From NCBI RefSeq assembly GCF_009363155.1, contig NZ_CP045302.1:4075001-4139000 (forward strand): DNA of 64,000 bases. Reading direction: 5' to 3'. The notes beneath the pieces were generated by a model. The model saw only the letters and a program-made list of their open reading frames with translations, was not told where the DNA came from and did not search any database. The translations under genes were made by a program, and so were the position numbers. Source of the stretch: Azotobacter salinestris. Its GTDB lineage: Bacteria > Pseudomonadota > Gammaproteobacteria > Pseudomonadales > Pseudomonadaceae. Positions 28,562 to 37,691 of this stretch are shown piece after piece. Numbering within the stretch: the first letter of the stretch is position 1; each line of letters opens with the position of its first letter.

Positions 28562-29914
28562 GTGAGCAACCACCTCTTCGATGCCTACTTCACCAGCGCG
28601 CCGATGCGCGCGGTGTTTTCCGACCGCGGGCGGCTGCAGGGCATGCTCGACTTCGAGGCCGCGCTGGCGCGGGCCGAGGCGAGGGTCGGACTGATTCCCG
28701 AGGCCGCCATGGCGCCGATCGCCGACGCCTGCGTGGCCGAGCGCTTCGATGTCGCCGCCCTGGCCCAGGCCATCGCCAGCGCCGGCAACTCGGCGATCCC
28801 GCTGGTCAAGGCGCTCGGCCGGCAGATCGCCGCCGTGGATGCCGAAGCCGAGCGCTACGTGCATCTGGGTGCCACCAGCCAGGACGCCATGGACAGCGGC
28901 CTGGTGCTGCAGCTGCGCGACGCCGTCGCGCTGTTCGAAACCGAGCTGGCGCAGCTGGCCGAGGACCTCGCCGTGCAGGCCGAGCGCCACGCCGACACCC
29001 CGCTGGCCGGGCGCACCTGGCTGCAGCACGCGACCCCGGTGACCCTCGGCATGAAGCTCGCCGGCCTGCTCGGCGCGGTCACCCGTCAGCGCCAGCGGCT
29101 GGCCGAATTGAAGCCGCGCCTGCTGGTCCTGCAGTTCGGCGGTGCTGCCGGCACCCTGGCGGCGCTGGGCGAGCACGCCCTGCCGGTGGCCGAGGCGCTG
29201 GCCCGCGAACTGGACCTGAGCCTGCCCGAACAGCCCTGGCACACCCAGCGCGACCGTCTGGTCGAGTTCGCCGGCTGGCTCGGCCTCTTGGCCGGCACCC
29301 TCGGCAAGTTCGGCCGCGACCTGTCCCTGCTGATGCAGACCGACGTCGCCGAGCTGTTCGAGCCCTCGGCACCGGGCAAGGGCGGTTCCTCGACCATGCC
29401 GCACAAGCGCAACCCGGTCGGTGCCGCCGTGCTGATCGGCGCCGCCACCCGCGCGCCGGGGCTGGTCGCCACCATGCTGTCGGCCATGCCCCAGGAGCAC
29501 GAGCGCAGCCTCGGCCTCTGGCATGCCGAGTGGGAAACCCTGCCCGAACTGTGCTGTCTGGTTTCCGGCGCCCTGCAGCAGGCGCGCCTGCTGCTGCCGG
29601 GACTGGAAGTGGACGCCGCGCGCATGCGCGAGAACCTCGACCTGACTCGCGGCCTGGTGCTCGCCGAGGCGGTGAGCATCGCCCTGGCCCAGCGGTTGGG
29701 CCGCGAGCGCGCCCATCATCTGGTCGAGCAGTGCTGCCGCCAGGCCGTCGCCGAGGGGCGCCACCTGCGCGCCGTGCTCGGCGCCAATGCCGAAGTGAGC
29801 GGCGAGCTGTCCGCCGCCGAGCTGGATCGCCTGCTCGATCCGTCCCATTACCTCGGCCTGGCGCAGCGCTGGGTCGCCCGTGCCGTGGCCGAACACCGCG
29901 CCACCCACCGCTAG
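28562..29914 (+). CDS. pcaB: 3-carboxy-cis,cis-muconate cycloisomerase
   Basis: 450 residues, GTG start. Fumarase/aspartase superfamily signature [11 protein letters not shown] (about residues 277-287), plus [13 protein letters not shown] and [10 protein letters not shown]. It converts 3-carboxymuconate to 4-carboxymuconolactone. The TAG stop coincides with the first bases of the inserted MITE, so the original C-terminus may have been different by a residue or more. Confidence 0.95.
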   Translation: MSNHLFDAYFTSAPMRAVFSDRGRLQGMLDFEAALARAEARVGLIPEAAMAPIADACVAERFDVAALAQAIASAGNSAIPLVKALGRQIAAVDAEAERYVHLGATSQDAMDSGLVLQLRDAVALFETELAQLAEDLAVQAERHADTPLAGRTWLQHATPVTLGMKLAGLLGAVTRQRQRLAELKPRLLVLQFGGAAGTLAALGEHALPVAEALARELDLSLPEQPWHTQRDRLVEFAGWLGLLAGTLGKFGRDLSLLMQTDVAELFEPSAPGKGGSSTMPHKRNPVGAAVLIGAATRAPGLVATMLSAMPQEHERSLGLWHAEWETLPELCCLVSGALQQARLLLPGLEVDAARMRENLDLTRGLVLAEAVSIALAQRLGRERAHHLVEQCCRQAVAEGRHLRAVLGANAEVSGELSAAELDRLLDPSHYLGLAQRWVARAVAEHRATHR

Positions 29915-30179
29915 GGTCTGTTGACGTTTTGGCGTAGGCCGCGACGGAGGCCCGTTTAGCGCAGAACAAGGAGCGAGGAGAGAGGTTTGGTCATTCCAAA
30001 TGAACGACGAGAGACGCGGTGCTGCGCCAAACGGGCCCCGTCCCTGCGGGTTGCGCGGCAAATGCCGCCATGCAGCGTTGCGGGTCTTGGCAAGGGAACA
30101 CCATTGCCGGCGACCCGCGCCTTGCCTGGCGGCATTTGGCGCGGCAACGCGGCTCACGCCAAAACGTCAACAGACCCTA
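29912..30179. mobile_element. MITE with perfect inverted repeats between pcaB and pcaD
   Basis: A 268-bp element with perfect terminal inverted repeats of about 23 bases (GGGTCTGTTGACG... / ...CGTCAACAGACCC) flanked by TA on both sides, the target duplication of IS630/Tc1-mariner transposases. It contains no gene and further internal inverted sequence. The left TA plus first G supply the pcaB stop codon; the right end abuts the pcaD Shine-Dalgarno AAGGAG. Confidence 0.85.
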
Positions 30180-30190
30180 AGGAGTCATAG

Positions 30191-30979
30191 ATGCCGACCG
30201 TGCAACTCGCCGATGGCGCACTGAACTACCAGATCGACGGCCCCGCGGGCGCGCCGGTGCTGGTGCTGTCCAACTCGCTGGGCACCGACCTGCGCATGTG
30301 GGACACCCAGATCCCGGCCTTCGCCGGACACTTCCGCGTGCTGCGCTACGACACCCGCGGCCACGGCCACTCGGTGGTCAGCCCGGGACCGTACCGCATC
30401 GAGCAGCTCGGCCGCGACGTGCTGGCGCTGGCCGATGCCCTCGACATCCGCAAGTTTTCCTTCTGCGGCCTGTCCATGGGCGGGCTGATCGGCCAGTGGC
30501 TGGGCGTCAACGCCGGCGAGCGCCTGCACAAGCTGGTGCTGTGCAACACCGCGGCGAAGATCGGCAACGACGAGGTCTGGAACACCCGCATCGATACCGT
30601 GCAGAAGGGCGGCCAGCAGGCCATGCGCGACCTGCGCGACGCCTCGATCGCCCGCTGGTTCACCCCGGAATTCTCCGCCGCCCAGCCGGGCAAGGTCGAG
30701 CCGGTCGTCGGCATGCTGGCGCAGACTTCGCCCGAGGGCTATGCCGCCAACTGCGCGGCGGTGCGCGATGCCGACTTCCGCGAGCGGCTCGGCGCCGTCG
30801 CCGTGCCGACCCTGATCGTCTGCGGCACCCAGGACGCGGTGACCACCCCGGAGCATGGCCGCTTCATGCAGGAGTGCATCCAGGGCGCCGAGCTGGTCGA
30901 GCTCCATGCCGCGCACCTGTCCAACGTCGAGGCTGGCGAGGCCTTCACCCGGGCGGTGCTGGATTTCCTGCGCAAGTAA
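30191..30979 (+). CDS. pcaD: 3-oxoadipate enol-lactonase
   Basis: 262 residues. Alpha/beta hydrolase with nucleophile Ser95 in GLSMGG, acid Asp in GTQDAVT and the catalytic His in HAAHLSNVE. It hydrolyses beta-ketoadipate enol-lactone to beta-ketoadipate. It uses the AAGGAG directly next to the MITE end. A second REP-like hairpin follows its stop. Confidence 0.95.
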   Translation: MPTVQLADGALNYQIDGPAGAPVLVLSNSLGTDLRMWDTQIPAFAGHFRVLRYDTRGHGHSVVSPGPYRIEQLGRDVLALADALDIRKFSFCGLSMGGLIGQWLGVNAGERLHKLVLCNTAAKIGNDEVWNTRIDTVQKGGQQAMRDLRDASIARWFTPEFSAAQPGKVEPVVGMLAQTSPEGYAANCAAVRDADFRERLGAVAVPTLIVCGTQDAVTTPEHGRFMQECIQGAELVELHAAHLSNVEAGEAFTRAVLDFLRK

Positions 30980-30987
30980 GTACAGGC

Positions 30988-31063
30988 GTAGGGTGGACAA
31001 CGCGCGAAGCGCTTGTCCACCACGGGCCACGGTGGGCAAGGCTTGCGCCGTTGCCCACCCTAC
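30988..31063. repeat. REP-like hairpin repeat, copy 2
   Basis: 76 bases with the same outer arms GTAGGGTGG / CCACCCTAC as the copy after pcaF and a different middle. It lies nine bases after the pcaD stop and before pcaC. Confidence 0.7.
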
Positions 31064-31140
31064 GAAAATGCCAAGCCCGCCATGATTATTATCAGGCCAG
31101 CCGCCCAGGCGAGCTGGCCGAACCTCTCACGGAGCCAGCA

Positions 31141-31533
31141 ATGGACGAGAAAGAACGCTACGACGCCGGCATGCAGGTGCGCCGCGCGGTGCTCGGCGAC
31201 GCCCACGTCGACCGCAGCCTGAAGAACCTGACGCCGTTCAACGAAGAGTTCCAGGAGATGATCACCCGGCATGCCTGGGGCGACATCTGGACCCGTCCGG
31301 GCCTGCCGCGCCACACCCGCAGCCTGATCACCATCGCCATGCTGATCGGCATGAACCGCGAGGGCGAGCTGAAGCTGCACCTGCGCGCGGCGAAGAACAA
31401 CGGCGTGACCCGCGACGAGATCAAGGAAGTGCTGATGCAGAGCGCCATCTACTGCGGAATTCCGGCGGCCAACGCCACCTTCCACCTGGCCGAGGAGGTC
31501 TGGGACGAGCTGGGCGTGGAGTCGCTGGGCTGA
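31141..31533 (+). CDS. pcaC: 4-carboxymuconolactone decarboxylase
   Basis: 130 residues, typical length. Carboxymuconolactone decarboxylase fold with the conserved RHTRSLITIAMLIGMNREGEL region and EVLMQSAIYCGIPAANATF. It decarboxylates 4-carboxymuconolactone to the enol-lactone. It ends the pca run on this strand; the next gene is convergent. Confidence 0.95.
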   Translation: MDEKERYDAGMQVRRAVLGDAHVDRSLKNLTPFNEEFQEMITRHAWGDIWTRPGLPRHTRSLITIAMLIGMNREGELKLHLRAAKNNGVTRDEIKEVLMQSAIYCGIPAANATFHLAEEVWDELGVESLG

Positions 31534-31611
31534 AACCCCTGAACCGGCCGATCCGCCTTCTGCTGGTGGGCGAAGGCGCCGAGGTGGTCTGCCTCGCCGC
31601 CGTACCACGCT

Positions 31612-32445
31612 CTATTCGTCGCAGGTATCCCACTCGGGGGCGAAGTCGGGACTGACCAGACGCTGGTTCTTCGGCAGGGCATCGATCAGGGCGCGGTCCG
31701 CATCGTCCAGCGTCACCTCGAGCGCGCCGAGGTTGATGCGCTGGTTGGCGATGCTGCTCGCCTTGGGAATGGCCGCGACCGCGGGCTGGTCGAGCAGCCA
31801 TTTCAGGGCGATTTGCGCAGGCTGGGCCCGGTGCCTGGCGGCGATATCGCGGATTTCCGCCACGTCCGCAATGCGGTTGCGGGCCAGCGGGCTGTAGGCG
31901 ATCAGCGCCATGCCGTGCCGGCGGGCGTAGTCGAGCAGCTGCCGCTGGCCGAGCAGGACGTGGTATTCCACCTGGATGGCGGAGAGCGGCGCGCCCAGCT
32001 CCTCGACCGTCCGGCGCAGCAGCGCCAGCGGGAAGTTGGCCACGCCGATGTGCCGGGCCTTGCCTTCCTCGCGCAGGGCGACCAGGGTTTCGATGCTGCG
32101 CGGCAGGTCCCAGTCCCTGCCCGGCCAGTGGATCATGAACAGGTCGACGCGATCGGTGCGCAGGGCGTCCAGGCTGCGCTCCAGCGAGGCGCGCATGGCC
32201 GCCGGCTGCAACTGGTCCCACCAGACCTTGGTAGTCAGGTGCACGTCTTCGCGGGACACCGGCGACTGTTCCAGCGCCCGGCCCACGGCCGCCTCGTTCT
32301 CGTAGGCGGCCGCCGTGTCGATATGCCGGTAGCCCAGCTCCAGGGCGCTCTGCACGGCGCGGGCGCATTCCTCGCCGAGCATCGGCCAGGTGCCGAGGCC
32401 CAGTCTGGGCAGGACCAGCCGGTCGTGGGTGACGATGTTCTGCAT
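31612..32445 (-). CDS. Aldo/keto reductase
   Basis: 277 residues from MQNIVTHDRLVLPRLGLGTW. AKR catalytic residues occur in the usual blocks: D-x-x-x-Y in IDTAAAYENE, Lys in LTTKVWW and His in IHWPGRDW; IPKASS marks the NADPH site. The start behind AGGAGAAG is chosen; another ATG 21 bases upstream overlaps the stop of the FAD gene. It is likely co-transcribed with that FAD dehydrogenase. Substrate unknown, probably a hydroaromatic or phenolic compound given the neighbours. Confidence 0.8.
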   Translation of the reverse strand: MQNIVTHDRLVLPRLGLGTWPMLGEECARAVQSALELGYRHIDTAAAYENEAAVGRALEQSPVSREDVHLTTKVWWDQLQPAAMRASLERSLDALRTDRVDLFMIHWPGRDWDLPRSIETLVALREEGKARHIGVANFPLALLRRTVEELGAPLSAIQVEYHVLLGQRQLLDYARRHGMALIAYSPLARNRIADVAEIRDIAARHRAQPAQIALKWLLDQPAVAAIPKASSIANQRINLGALEVTLDDADRALIDALPKNQRLVSPDFAPEWDTCDE

Positions 32446-32462
32446 GGGTTCTTCTCCTGGCG

Positions 32463-34172
32463 TCATTCCGCAGTGACGGCGCCCGCGACATGGCGCGCGG
32501 CGATATAGCCGAAGGTCATCGCCGGGCCGAGGTTGATGCCGCCCGAGGGGTAGTGGCCGCCCATGATGCTGGCCATGTCGGTGCCCGCCGCGTACAGCCC
32601 GTCGATGGGCGCGCCGTCGCCGTCCAGCACCTGGGCATGGGCATTGGTTTTGAGCCCGGCGAAGGTGCCGAAGCAGCCCGGCTCGACCTTGACGGCGTAG
32701 AAGGGGCCGCTGGCGATCGGCGCGAGGCAGGGGTTCGGGCCGGTATGCAGGGGATCGCCCTGCTTGCGGTTGTAGGGGGTCGAGCCCTTGCCGAAGGCCG
32801 GGTCCTTGCCCTGGTAGGCCTGCAGGTTGTACTCCTCGACGGTCGCGGCCAGTCCGGCCGGGTCGATGCCGCAGGCTTCGGCCAGTTTCTCGAGGGTCTT
32901 GCCGCGTTTCAGATAGCCCGAGCGCAGCGCGCCGGCCAGCGGTACCGGGAACGGGCGGGCGAAACCGAGCCCGTAGCGGCGCAGGAAGCGATGGTCGCAG
33001 ATCAGCCAGGAGGCCACCGGCTGGCCTTCCGGCGCGCTGGCCAGCATGGCCGCGACATAGTCGTAGTAGCCGTTGGCTTCGTTGACGAAGCGCTTGCCAT
33101 TGGACAGCACGCCGATCACGCCGGGCTTGGCGCGGTCGATGATGTGCGGAAAGTGGCCGAAGCTGCCGTCCCAGTGCGGCACGCGGGACACCGGCGCCCA
33201 GGCCACCGGCGAGGCGAGGTCGGTGACCAGCCGGCCGCCGGCGGCTTCGCCCAGGCGGATGCCGTCGCCTTCGCAGGCGGCCGGCGGCAGCGCCAGATGC
33301 TCGCGGCCAGTGGGCGTGCGCGGGAACAGCGCCCTGCGCCGGGCGACGTCGTTGGGGAAGCCGCCGGCGGCGAGCACCACGGCCCTGGCGTGGATGGCGA
33401 CATCGCCGCGGGTGGTGGCCACCACGGCGCCCCGGACTTGGCCGTCCTTCTGGATCAGCTGTCTGGCCGGCGCCGACTCCCAGAGTTGCACGCCCAGGTT
33501 TTCGGCGGACTTGGCCAGGCGGGCGACCAGCGCCACGCCGTTGACCAGTTGCATGGCCCGGCCATGGAAGGCGAGGTCCCACAGGTGCTGGAGGAAGCGC
33601 CTGCCGACGTGGAGGGTGGAGCGCAGCGAACGGGTCACGCTCAGGAACGCCGCCAGATCCGGGCCGGCCATGATCGGCATGCCCATGAAGGAGGTCTCGC
33701 GCATGGTCCTGCGCAGGCGGCGCAGCAGCGGGCCGACCTTGCGCCCGTTGTAGGGCGCGGCGATCACCTGGTGGCCGCCGGTGGCGGCGCCCGGGGTGTC
33801 GCCGTGGATGTCGGGGATGCCGTTGCCGTCGACGAACTGCAGCGCGGTGTGCTTCTCGAAGAAGGCGACCATGTTCGGGCCGTTGTCGAGGAAGGCGTCG
33901 ACCAGCGCCGCGTCGTAGCGCTCGCCCAGTTCGTGCCTGAGATAGATGCGCAGCTGCTCGGGGTCCTCGTGGATACCGGCGCGCCTGGCCAGCGGGTTGC
34001 CGGGCACCCATATCCAGCCGCCGGACCAGGCGGTGGCGCCACCGAAAACCGGCTCCTTTTCCACCACGATGACTTTCAGGCCATGCCAGGCGGCGGTGAC
34101 CGCGGCCGACAGGCCGGCGGCGCCGGAGCCTATGACAAGCAGATCGCATTCGACAGACGGGGACGTGGGCAT
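32463..34172 (-). CDS. FAD-dependent dehydrogenase (fumarate reductase/KstD-like)
   Basis: 569 residues. N-terminal dinucleotide fold DLLVIGSGAAGLSAA followed by EKEPVFGGATAWSGGWIWVP, and the C-terminal FAD-contact block GGHYPSGGINLGPAMTFGYIAA. This belongs to the flavoprotein group of fumarate reductase, urocanate reductase and 3-ketosteroid 1-dehydrogenase. There is no signal peptide. A good Shine-Dalgarno precedes the chosen ATG. Placement beside an OprD porin and quinate-type genes suggests oxidation or reduction of a cyclic carboxylic acid; the exact substrate is not known. Confidence 0.8.
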   Translation of the reverse strand: MPTSPSVECDLLVIGSGAAGLSAAVTAAWHGLKVIVVEKEPVFGGATAWSGGWIWVPGNPLARRAGIHEDPEQLRIYLRHELGERYDAALVDAFLDNGPNMVAFFEKHTALQFVDGNGIPDIHGDTPGAATGGHQVIAAPYNGRKVGPLLRRLRRTMRETSFMGMPIMAGPDLAAFLSVTRSLRSTLHVGRRFLQHLWDLAFHGRAMQLVNGVALVARLAKSAENLGVQLWESAPARQLIQKDGQVRGAVVATTRGDVAIHARAVVLAAGGFPNDVARRRALFPRTPTGREHLALPPAACEGDGIRLGEAAGGRLVTDLASPVAWAPVSRVPHWDGSFGHFPHIIDRAKPGVIGVLSNGKRFVNEANGYYDYVAAMLASAPEGQPVASWLICDHRFLRRYGLGFARPFPVPLAGALRSGYLKRGKTLEKLAEACGIDPAGLAATVEEYNLQAYQGKDPAFGKGSTPYNRKQGDPLHTGPNPCLAPIASGPFYAVKVEPGCFGTFAGLKTNAHAQVLDGDGAPIDGLYAAGTDMASIMGGHYPSGGINLGPAMTFGYIAARHVAGAVTAE

Positions 34173-34236
34173 TCGGGACTTCTCCTGGGGGCCTGGCGCC
34201 GTGGGGGACCAGCCCGGTCGTGCATTTTTATGATTG

Positions 34237-34251
34237 TGGAACGTGGTTCCA
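34237..34251. promoter_or_regulatory. Palindromic operator candidate before the FAD gene
   Basis: TGGAAC-GTG-GTTCCA, six-base perfect arms, about 65 bases upstream of the dehydrogenase start. The form resembles IclR-family targets. Which regulator binds is unknown. Confidence 0.5.
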
Positions 34252-34385
34252 ATAGTAATGCGGGGCGGCACTCACGCCAAGCCCGGATGCTGGCGGCAGC
34301 GATGTTCGACGGGGGCGAGCCAGCGGCATGGCCGCCGCTCGGCGGGAGTGCGGCCCGCCTGTCCGGCGGGCTGGGGGAGGGGGCT

Positions 34386-35651
34386 TCAGAACAGCGAGAT
34401 CGGATAATTGACGATGATGCGGTTTTCGTTCCAGCTGGTGTTGGTGCCCCAGTTGGCGCGCTTGGTGGAGTTGCGCAGCTTGACGGAGAGGTTTTTCAGC
34501 GAGCCGCTCTGGAACACGTAGGCCAGTTCGTTCTCGCGGCTCCAGGTCTCGCCGTTGGTCACGCCATTCCTATGCACGTTCCTGCCGTCGATGTAGCGGC
34601 TCATGAAGGTCATGCCGGGAATGCCGAGGCTGGCGAAGTCGTAGTCGTGGCGGATCTGCCAGGATATTTCCTTGGGGTTGTTGTAGGGGCCGGCATAGAC
34701 GTCGTTGGGCAGGGGATCGGCACTGGTGCCGTTGACCTGCAGCCAGCGGTCCTTGCCGGTGAGTTTCTGGTAGGCGAAGGTGAAGGTGTTGCTGCCGGTC
34801 TTGAGGGCGAAGCGGCCGAAGAAGGTCTTGTTGTCCAGGTCGCCGGCGAGGGCCTGGCCATCCTCCTCGCCGTCGAAGAGCCCCAGCTTGGCGTTGAGCG
34901 ATGTCTTGTCGCCCAGCGGCTGGGTATGGCGGATCTCGAAGTAGCGCTGTTTGTAGAGGTCCTCCAGTTGCGCGAACCAGGCGCTGAGCATGGTCCTGCC
35001 GTCGTTGAAGGTGTATTCGACGCCGCCGAAGTTGAAGCGGTCGGAGCTGCCGCCGCTGATGCCGTCGATGGTCATGTCCTGCATGCTGGCATCGTTGCGC
35101 GGACTGGTCTCGCGCATTTGTCCGGCATAGAGCGTCACGTTCTTGATTTCCCTGGAGGTGAGCATGCCGCCCTGGAAGGTCTGCGTCAGGCCGCGTCCGT
35201 CGTCCGAGCTCAGGATCGGCAGCACCGGATTCCATTCGCCGACCTTGATTTCGGTATCGGAATAACGTGCCTTGAAGGCGACGCCGAAGCGGCCGAAATC
35301 GTCGGCCGGCTTGTTGCCATCGTGTGTGGGCAGCAGCTGGGTACCGTATGTGCCCCTGCCGCCATCGAGCTTGACCGACCAGAGCCCGAGCAGATCGATG
35401 CCGAAGCCGACCGGGCCCTCGGTGAAGCCCGATTGCACGTTCAAGATGAAGCTCTGCGTCCACTCCTCGGCCTTGCCCCGAGTGGCCCCGTGGTCGTAAT
35501 CGCGGTTCAGATAGTAGTTGCGCAGGTTCAGGGTGCCCTTGGCGTCCTCGAAGAAGGCGGCCTGGAGCGGGCCGGACGAAAGGGATGCGGCTATCGCGAA
35601 GGGGAGCGCGACTCGGCAAGGCTTCACCAGCCGAACAGGGGGAACTCTCAT
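34386..35651 (-). CDS. OprD-family outer-membrane porin (first copy)
   Basis: 421 residues. Signal peptide MRVPPVRLVKPCRVALPFAIA... with cleavage near LQA|AF, then the OprD start AFFEDAKGTLNLRNYYLNRD and regular beta-strands ending IIVNYPISLF with the terminal Phe. OprD/Opd porins take up amino acids or aromatic and small carboxylic acids. The loops differ clearly from the second copy at 36-37 kb, so substrates probably differ. An A-rich Crc/Hfq motif abuts the start codon. It lies upstream of the FAD dehydrogenase on the same strand. Confidence 0.9.
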   Translation of the reverse strand: MRVPPVRLVKPCRVALPFAIAASLSSGPLQAAFFEDAKGTLNLRNYYLNRDYDHGATRGKAEEWTQSFILNVQSGFTEGPVGFGIDLLGLWSVKLDGGRGTYGTQLLPTHDGNKPADDFGRFGVAFKARYSDTEIKVGEWNPVLPILSSDDGRGLTQTFQGGMLTSREIKNVTLYAGQMRETSPRNDASMQDMTIDGISGGSSDRFNFGGVEYTFNDGRTMLSAWFAQLEDLYKQRYFEIRHTQPLGDKTSLNAKLGLFDGEEDGQALAGDLDNKTFFGRFALKTGSNTFTFAYQKLTGKDRWLQVNGTSADPLPNDVYAGPYNNPKEISWQIRHDYDFASLGIPGMTFMSRYIDGRNVHRNGVTNGETWSRENELAYVFQSGSLKNLSVKLRNSTKRANWGTNTSWNENRIIVNYPISLF

Positions 35652-35659
35652 TATTTTTA
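35652..35659 (-). promoter_or_regulatory. Candidate Crc/Hfq site before the first porin
   Basis: On the coding strand AAAAATAA fits AANAANAA and touches the ATG, behind the weak Shine-Dalgarno AGGA. Repression of porin translation by Hfq/Crc when preferred carbon sources are present is expected. Confidence 0.55.
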
Positions 35660-36045
35660 TCCTGAAAAGGTGACTTCCGGGCATGCAGGCGCCCGTCCGC
35701 CATGGCGGACGTCTACATATTCGGGGGCTTCGGCGCGATGGCTACTGCCGGGGCGGGCTGGGTCTGGGCATGGGGGCGGGAACCTCGAAAGTCTTGTTGT
35801 TGTTATCGAAAGAGCCCCGTTCATACACTGGGGGCTGCTTGGGCTATCGGCATTCAGGGTGGTCCTGATGGCGATGTGTCGATGCTAGTAACAAAAGCTT
35901 TCAGCAGCCTTTCATGAGACTTTCAGGGCGTGTCCGCCGATTGGCGGCATGGGTTCGTGCGCGTTGTCCGCTCGTTGGAGGGGGAGGGTTTTCCCGGTAG
36001 CGGTGTGCCGAATCTGCCGCCTCCCCTGGGATTTCGCGAAGAAGC
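35660..36045. other. Region between the two porin genes
   Basis: About 390 bp with no gene. It should hold the promoter of the first porin on the minus strand. A half-site TTCGATAA resembling a PcaR target occurs near 35810 on the minus strand, but without the second arm. Confidence 0.4.
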
Positions 36046-36072
36046 AAAAAAGACCCGCCATGGAGGCGGGTC
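36046..36072 (-). terminator. Terminator of the second porin gene
   Basis: Minus-strand stem GACCCGCC / GGCGGGTC with a 5-base loop followed by six T. A strong Rho-independent terminator. Confidence 0.9.
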
Positions 36073-36100
36073 AAACTCTCGCAGAAGCAAAGAGTGACGG

Positions 36101-37381
36101 TCAGAACAGTGACAGCGGGTACTGGACGATCAGGCGCTGCTCGTTGAACTGGTTGTTGCTGCCGTAATCGCGACGCATGGTGGTGTTGCGCCAGCGCAGG
36201 GTCAGGTTCTTCGCCGCGCCGCTTTGCACGACGTAGGCCAGTTCGCTCTCGCGGCCCCATTCCTCGCCGTCGTCGACGGTGCCGACATGCACGTTGTGGC
36301 CCTTGATGTAGCGGGTCATGAAGGTCAGCCCCGGCACGCCCAGCGCGGCGAAGTTGTAGTCGTAGCGCAGCTGCCAGGAGCGTTCGCGGGCGTTGTCGTA
36401 GCTGGAGTTGTAGCTGTCGTTGGCCAGGGTGCCGCCGCTGGTGCCGTTGACCCGCAGCCACTTGCTGTCGCCGCTGACCCGCTGCAGGCCCAGGTAGAAG
36501 GTGTGCGCGTTGTGCTTGAGGGAGAACAGCCCGGACAGCACCTTGTTGTCCAGATGGCCTTCCAGCGCCTCGCCGTCCTCCTCGCCGTCGAAGTAGCCGA
36601 TGTTGGCGCCGAGGGTCCATTCCTTGCCGAGCGGCTGGGTGTGCAGCAGCTGGACGTAGCGCTGCTTGTAGATGTCCTTCAGGCGCGCGTACCAGAGGCC
36701 GACGGTGGTGCGCTTGTCGTTGAAGGCGTATTCGGCGCCGGCGAAGTCGAAGTCGTCGGAGGTGCGGTCGCTGGTGTAGGGGCTGGTGCCGAACAGCGTC
36801 ATGTCCTCCATGCTGCCGTCGTCGCGCGGGCTGTTGCCGGTGATGTGGCCGGCATGGAGGGTCAGGTTCCTGATCTCCTTCGAGGTGAGCATGGAACCCT
36901 GGAAGGTCTGCGGCAGCGAGCGGCCGTCGTCGGAACGCAGGATCGGCAGCACCAGGTACCACTCGCCGACGTGCAGCTCGGTCTCGGAATATTTCATCTT
37001 GCCGGAGACTGCGATGCGTCCGAACTTGTCGGCCGGATCGCCGTCGCGGCCGAGGGGCAGCAGCTGGGTGCCGCCGGTGCCCTTGCCGCCGTCGAGCTTG
37101 ACCGAGTACAGGCCGAGCACGTCGACGCCGAAGCCGACCGGCCCTTGGGTGTAGCCGGACTTGAAGTCGAGGATGAAGTTCTGGGTCCATTCCTCGGCCT
37201 TGCTGCGGGTGGCGTTGTCGTGCTTGAAGTCGCGGTTGATGAAGAAGTTGCGCAGGGTCAGGATGCCCGTGGCGTCTTCGACGAAGCCGGCGGCGTTCGC
37301 GGCGAGGGGCAGGCACAGGGCTGTGCCGAGAGTCAGGCTTGCGCTGCCGCGCACCATCGACAGCAGGTTGCGTGAAGGCAT
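36101..37381 (-). CDS. OprD-family outer-membrane porin (second copy)
   Basis: 426 residues from MPSRNLLSMVRGSASL behind GGAGAA. A signal peptide is cleaved near ANA|AGF; the mature start AGFVEDATGILTLRNFFINRD is typical, and the C-terminus is LIVQYPLSLF. It is divergent from quiC with a shared regulatory region, the layout I recall for opdF next to quinate genes in P. aeruginosa. It probably imports the quinate/shikimate or protocatechuate-type substrate of this cluster. Confidence 0.9.
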   Translation of the reverse strand: MPSRNLLSMVRGSASLTLGTALCLPLAANAAGFVEDATGILTLRNFFINRDFKHDNATRSKAEEWTQNFILDFKSGYTQGPVGFGVDVLGLYSVKLDGGKGTGGTQLLPLGRDGDPADKFGRIAVSGKMKYSETELHVGEWYLVLPILRSDDGRSLPQTFQGSMLTSKEIRNLTLHAGHITGNSPRDDGSMEDMTLFGTSPYTSDRTSDDFDFAGAEYAFNDKRTTVGLWYARLKDIYKQRYVQLLHTQPLGKEWTLGANIGYFDGEEDGEALEGHLDNKVLSGLFSLKHNAHTFYLGLQRVSGDSKWLRVNGTSGGTLANDSYNSSYDNARERSWQLRYDYNFAALGVPGLTFMTRYIKGHNVHVGTVDDGEEWGRESELAYVVQSGAAKNLTLRWRNTTMRRDYGSNNQFNEQRLIVQYPLSLF

Positions 37382-37652
37382 TGGGATTCTCCGTGGTTCT
37401 TGTAAGGCATGACCCTCTCCTCCGGACGGACACGGAATGGTGGGGGAGTGGGGTGCTGGAGGGGCAACTGCGATCAGCGCGGGTGTGCCGGCAAACGGAC
37501 GCAACGGAGAGGCGTTAAGGCGGAAATGCACGACATCGAAAGAATTCCTTTTGAAATTATTGTTGGAATCGGATGGCAATGGAGAAGCTCCCCAAGTCGG
37601 GCTCATGGTTGCTGTCCGTCGCTATGGGGGTCAATCGGGGAGCAGCGCTTTG

Positions 37653-37667
37653 GTTCGGTAATCGAAC
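37653..37667. promoter_or_regulatory. PcaR-like operator between porin and quiC
   Basis: GTTCGGTAATCGAAC, arms GTTCG/CGAAC, agrees with the pcaI site at 13 of 15 bases. It suggests PcaR control of quiC or the porin. Confidence 0.6.
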
Positions 37668-37671
37668 GAAT

Positions 37672-37691
37672 AATTAACCATTTAGTACATT
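37672..37691 (-). promoter_or_regulatory. Shared qui-cluster motif, copy 1
   Basis: Read on the minus strand: AATGTACT-AAAT-GGTTAATT. The same two eight-base blocks with four bases between them occur before aroQ at 41.9 kb. Likely target of the TetR regulator of this cluster. Confidence 0.6.

Noticed and set aside
32490..35888. A 1132-codon open frame on the + strand
   Set aside because: It is antisense to the FAD dehydrogenase and porin genes, has low-complexity Ala/Gly/Arg composition and no family signal; it results from the high GC content.
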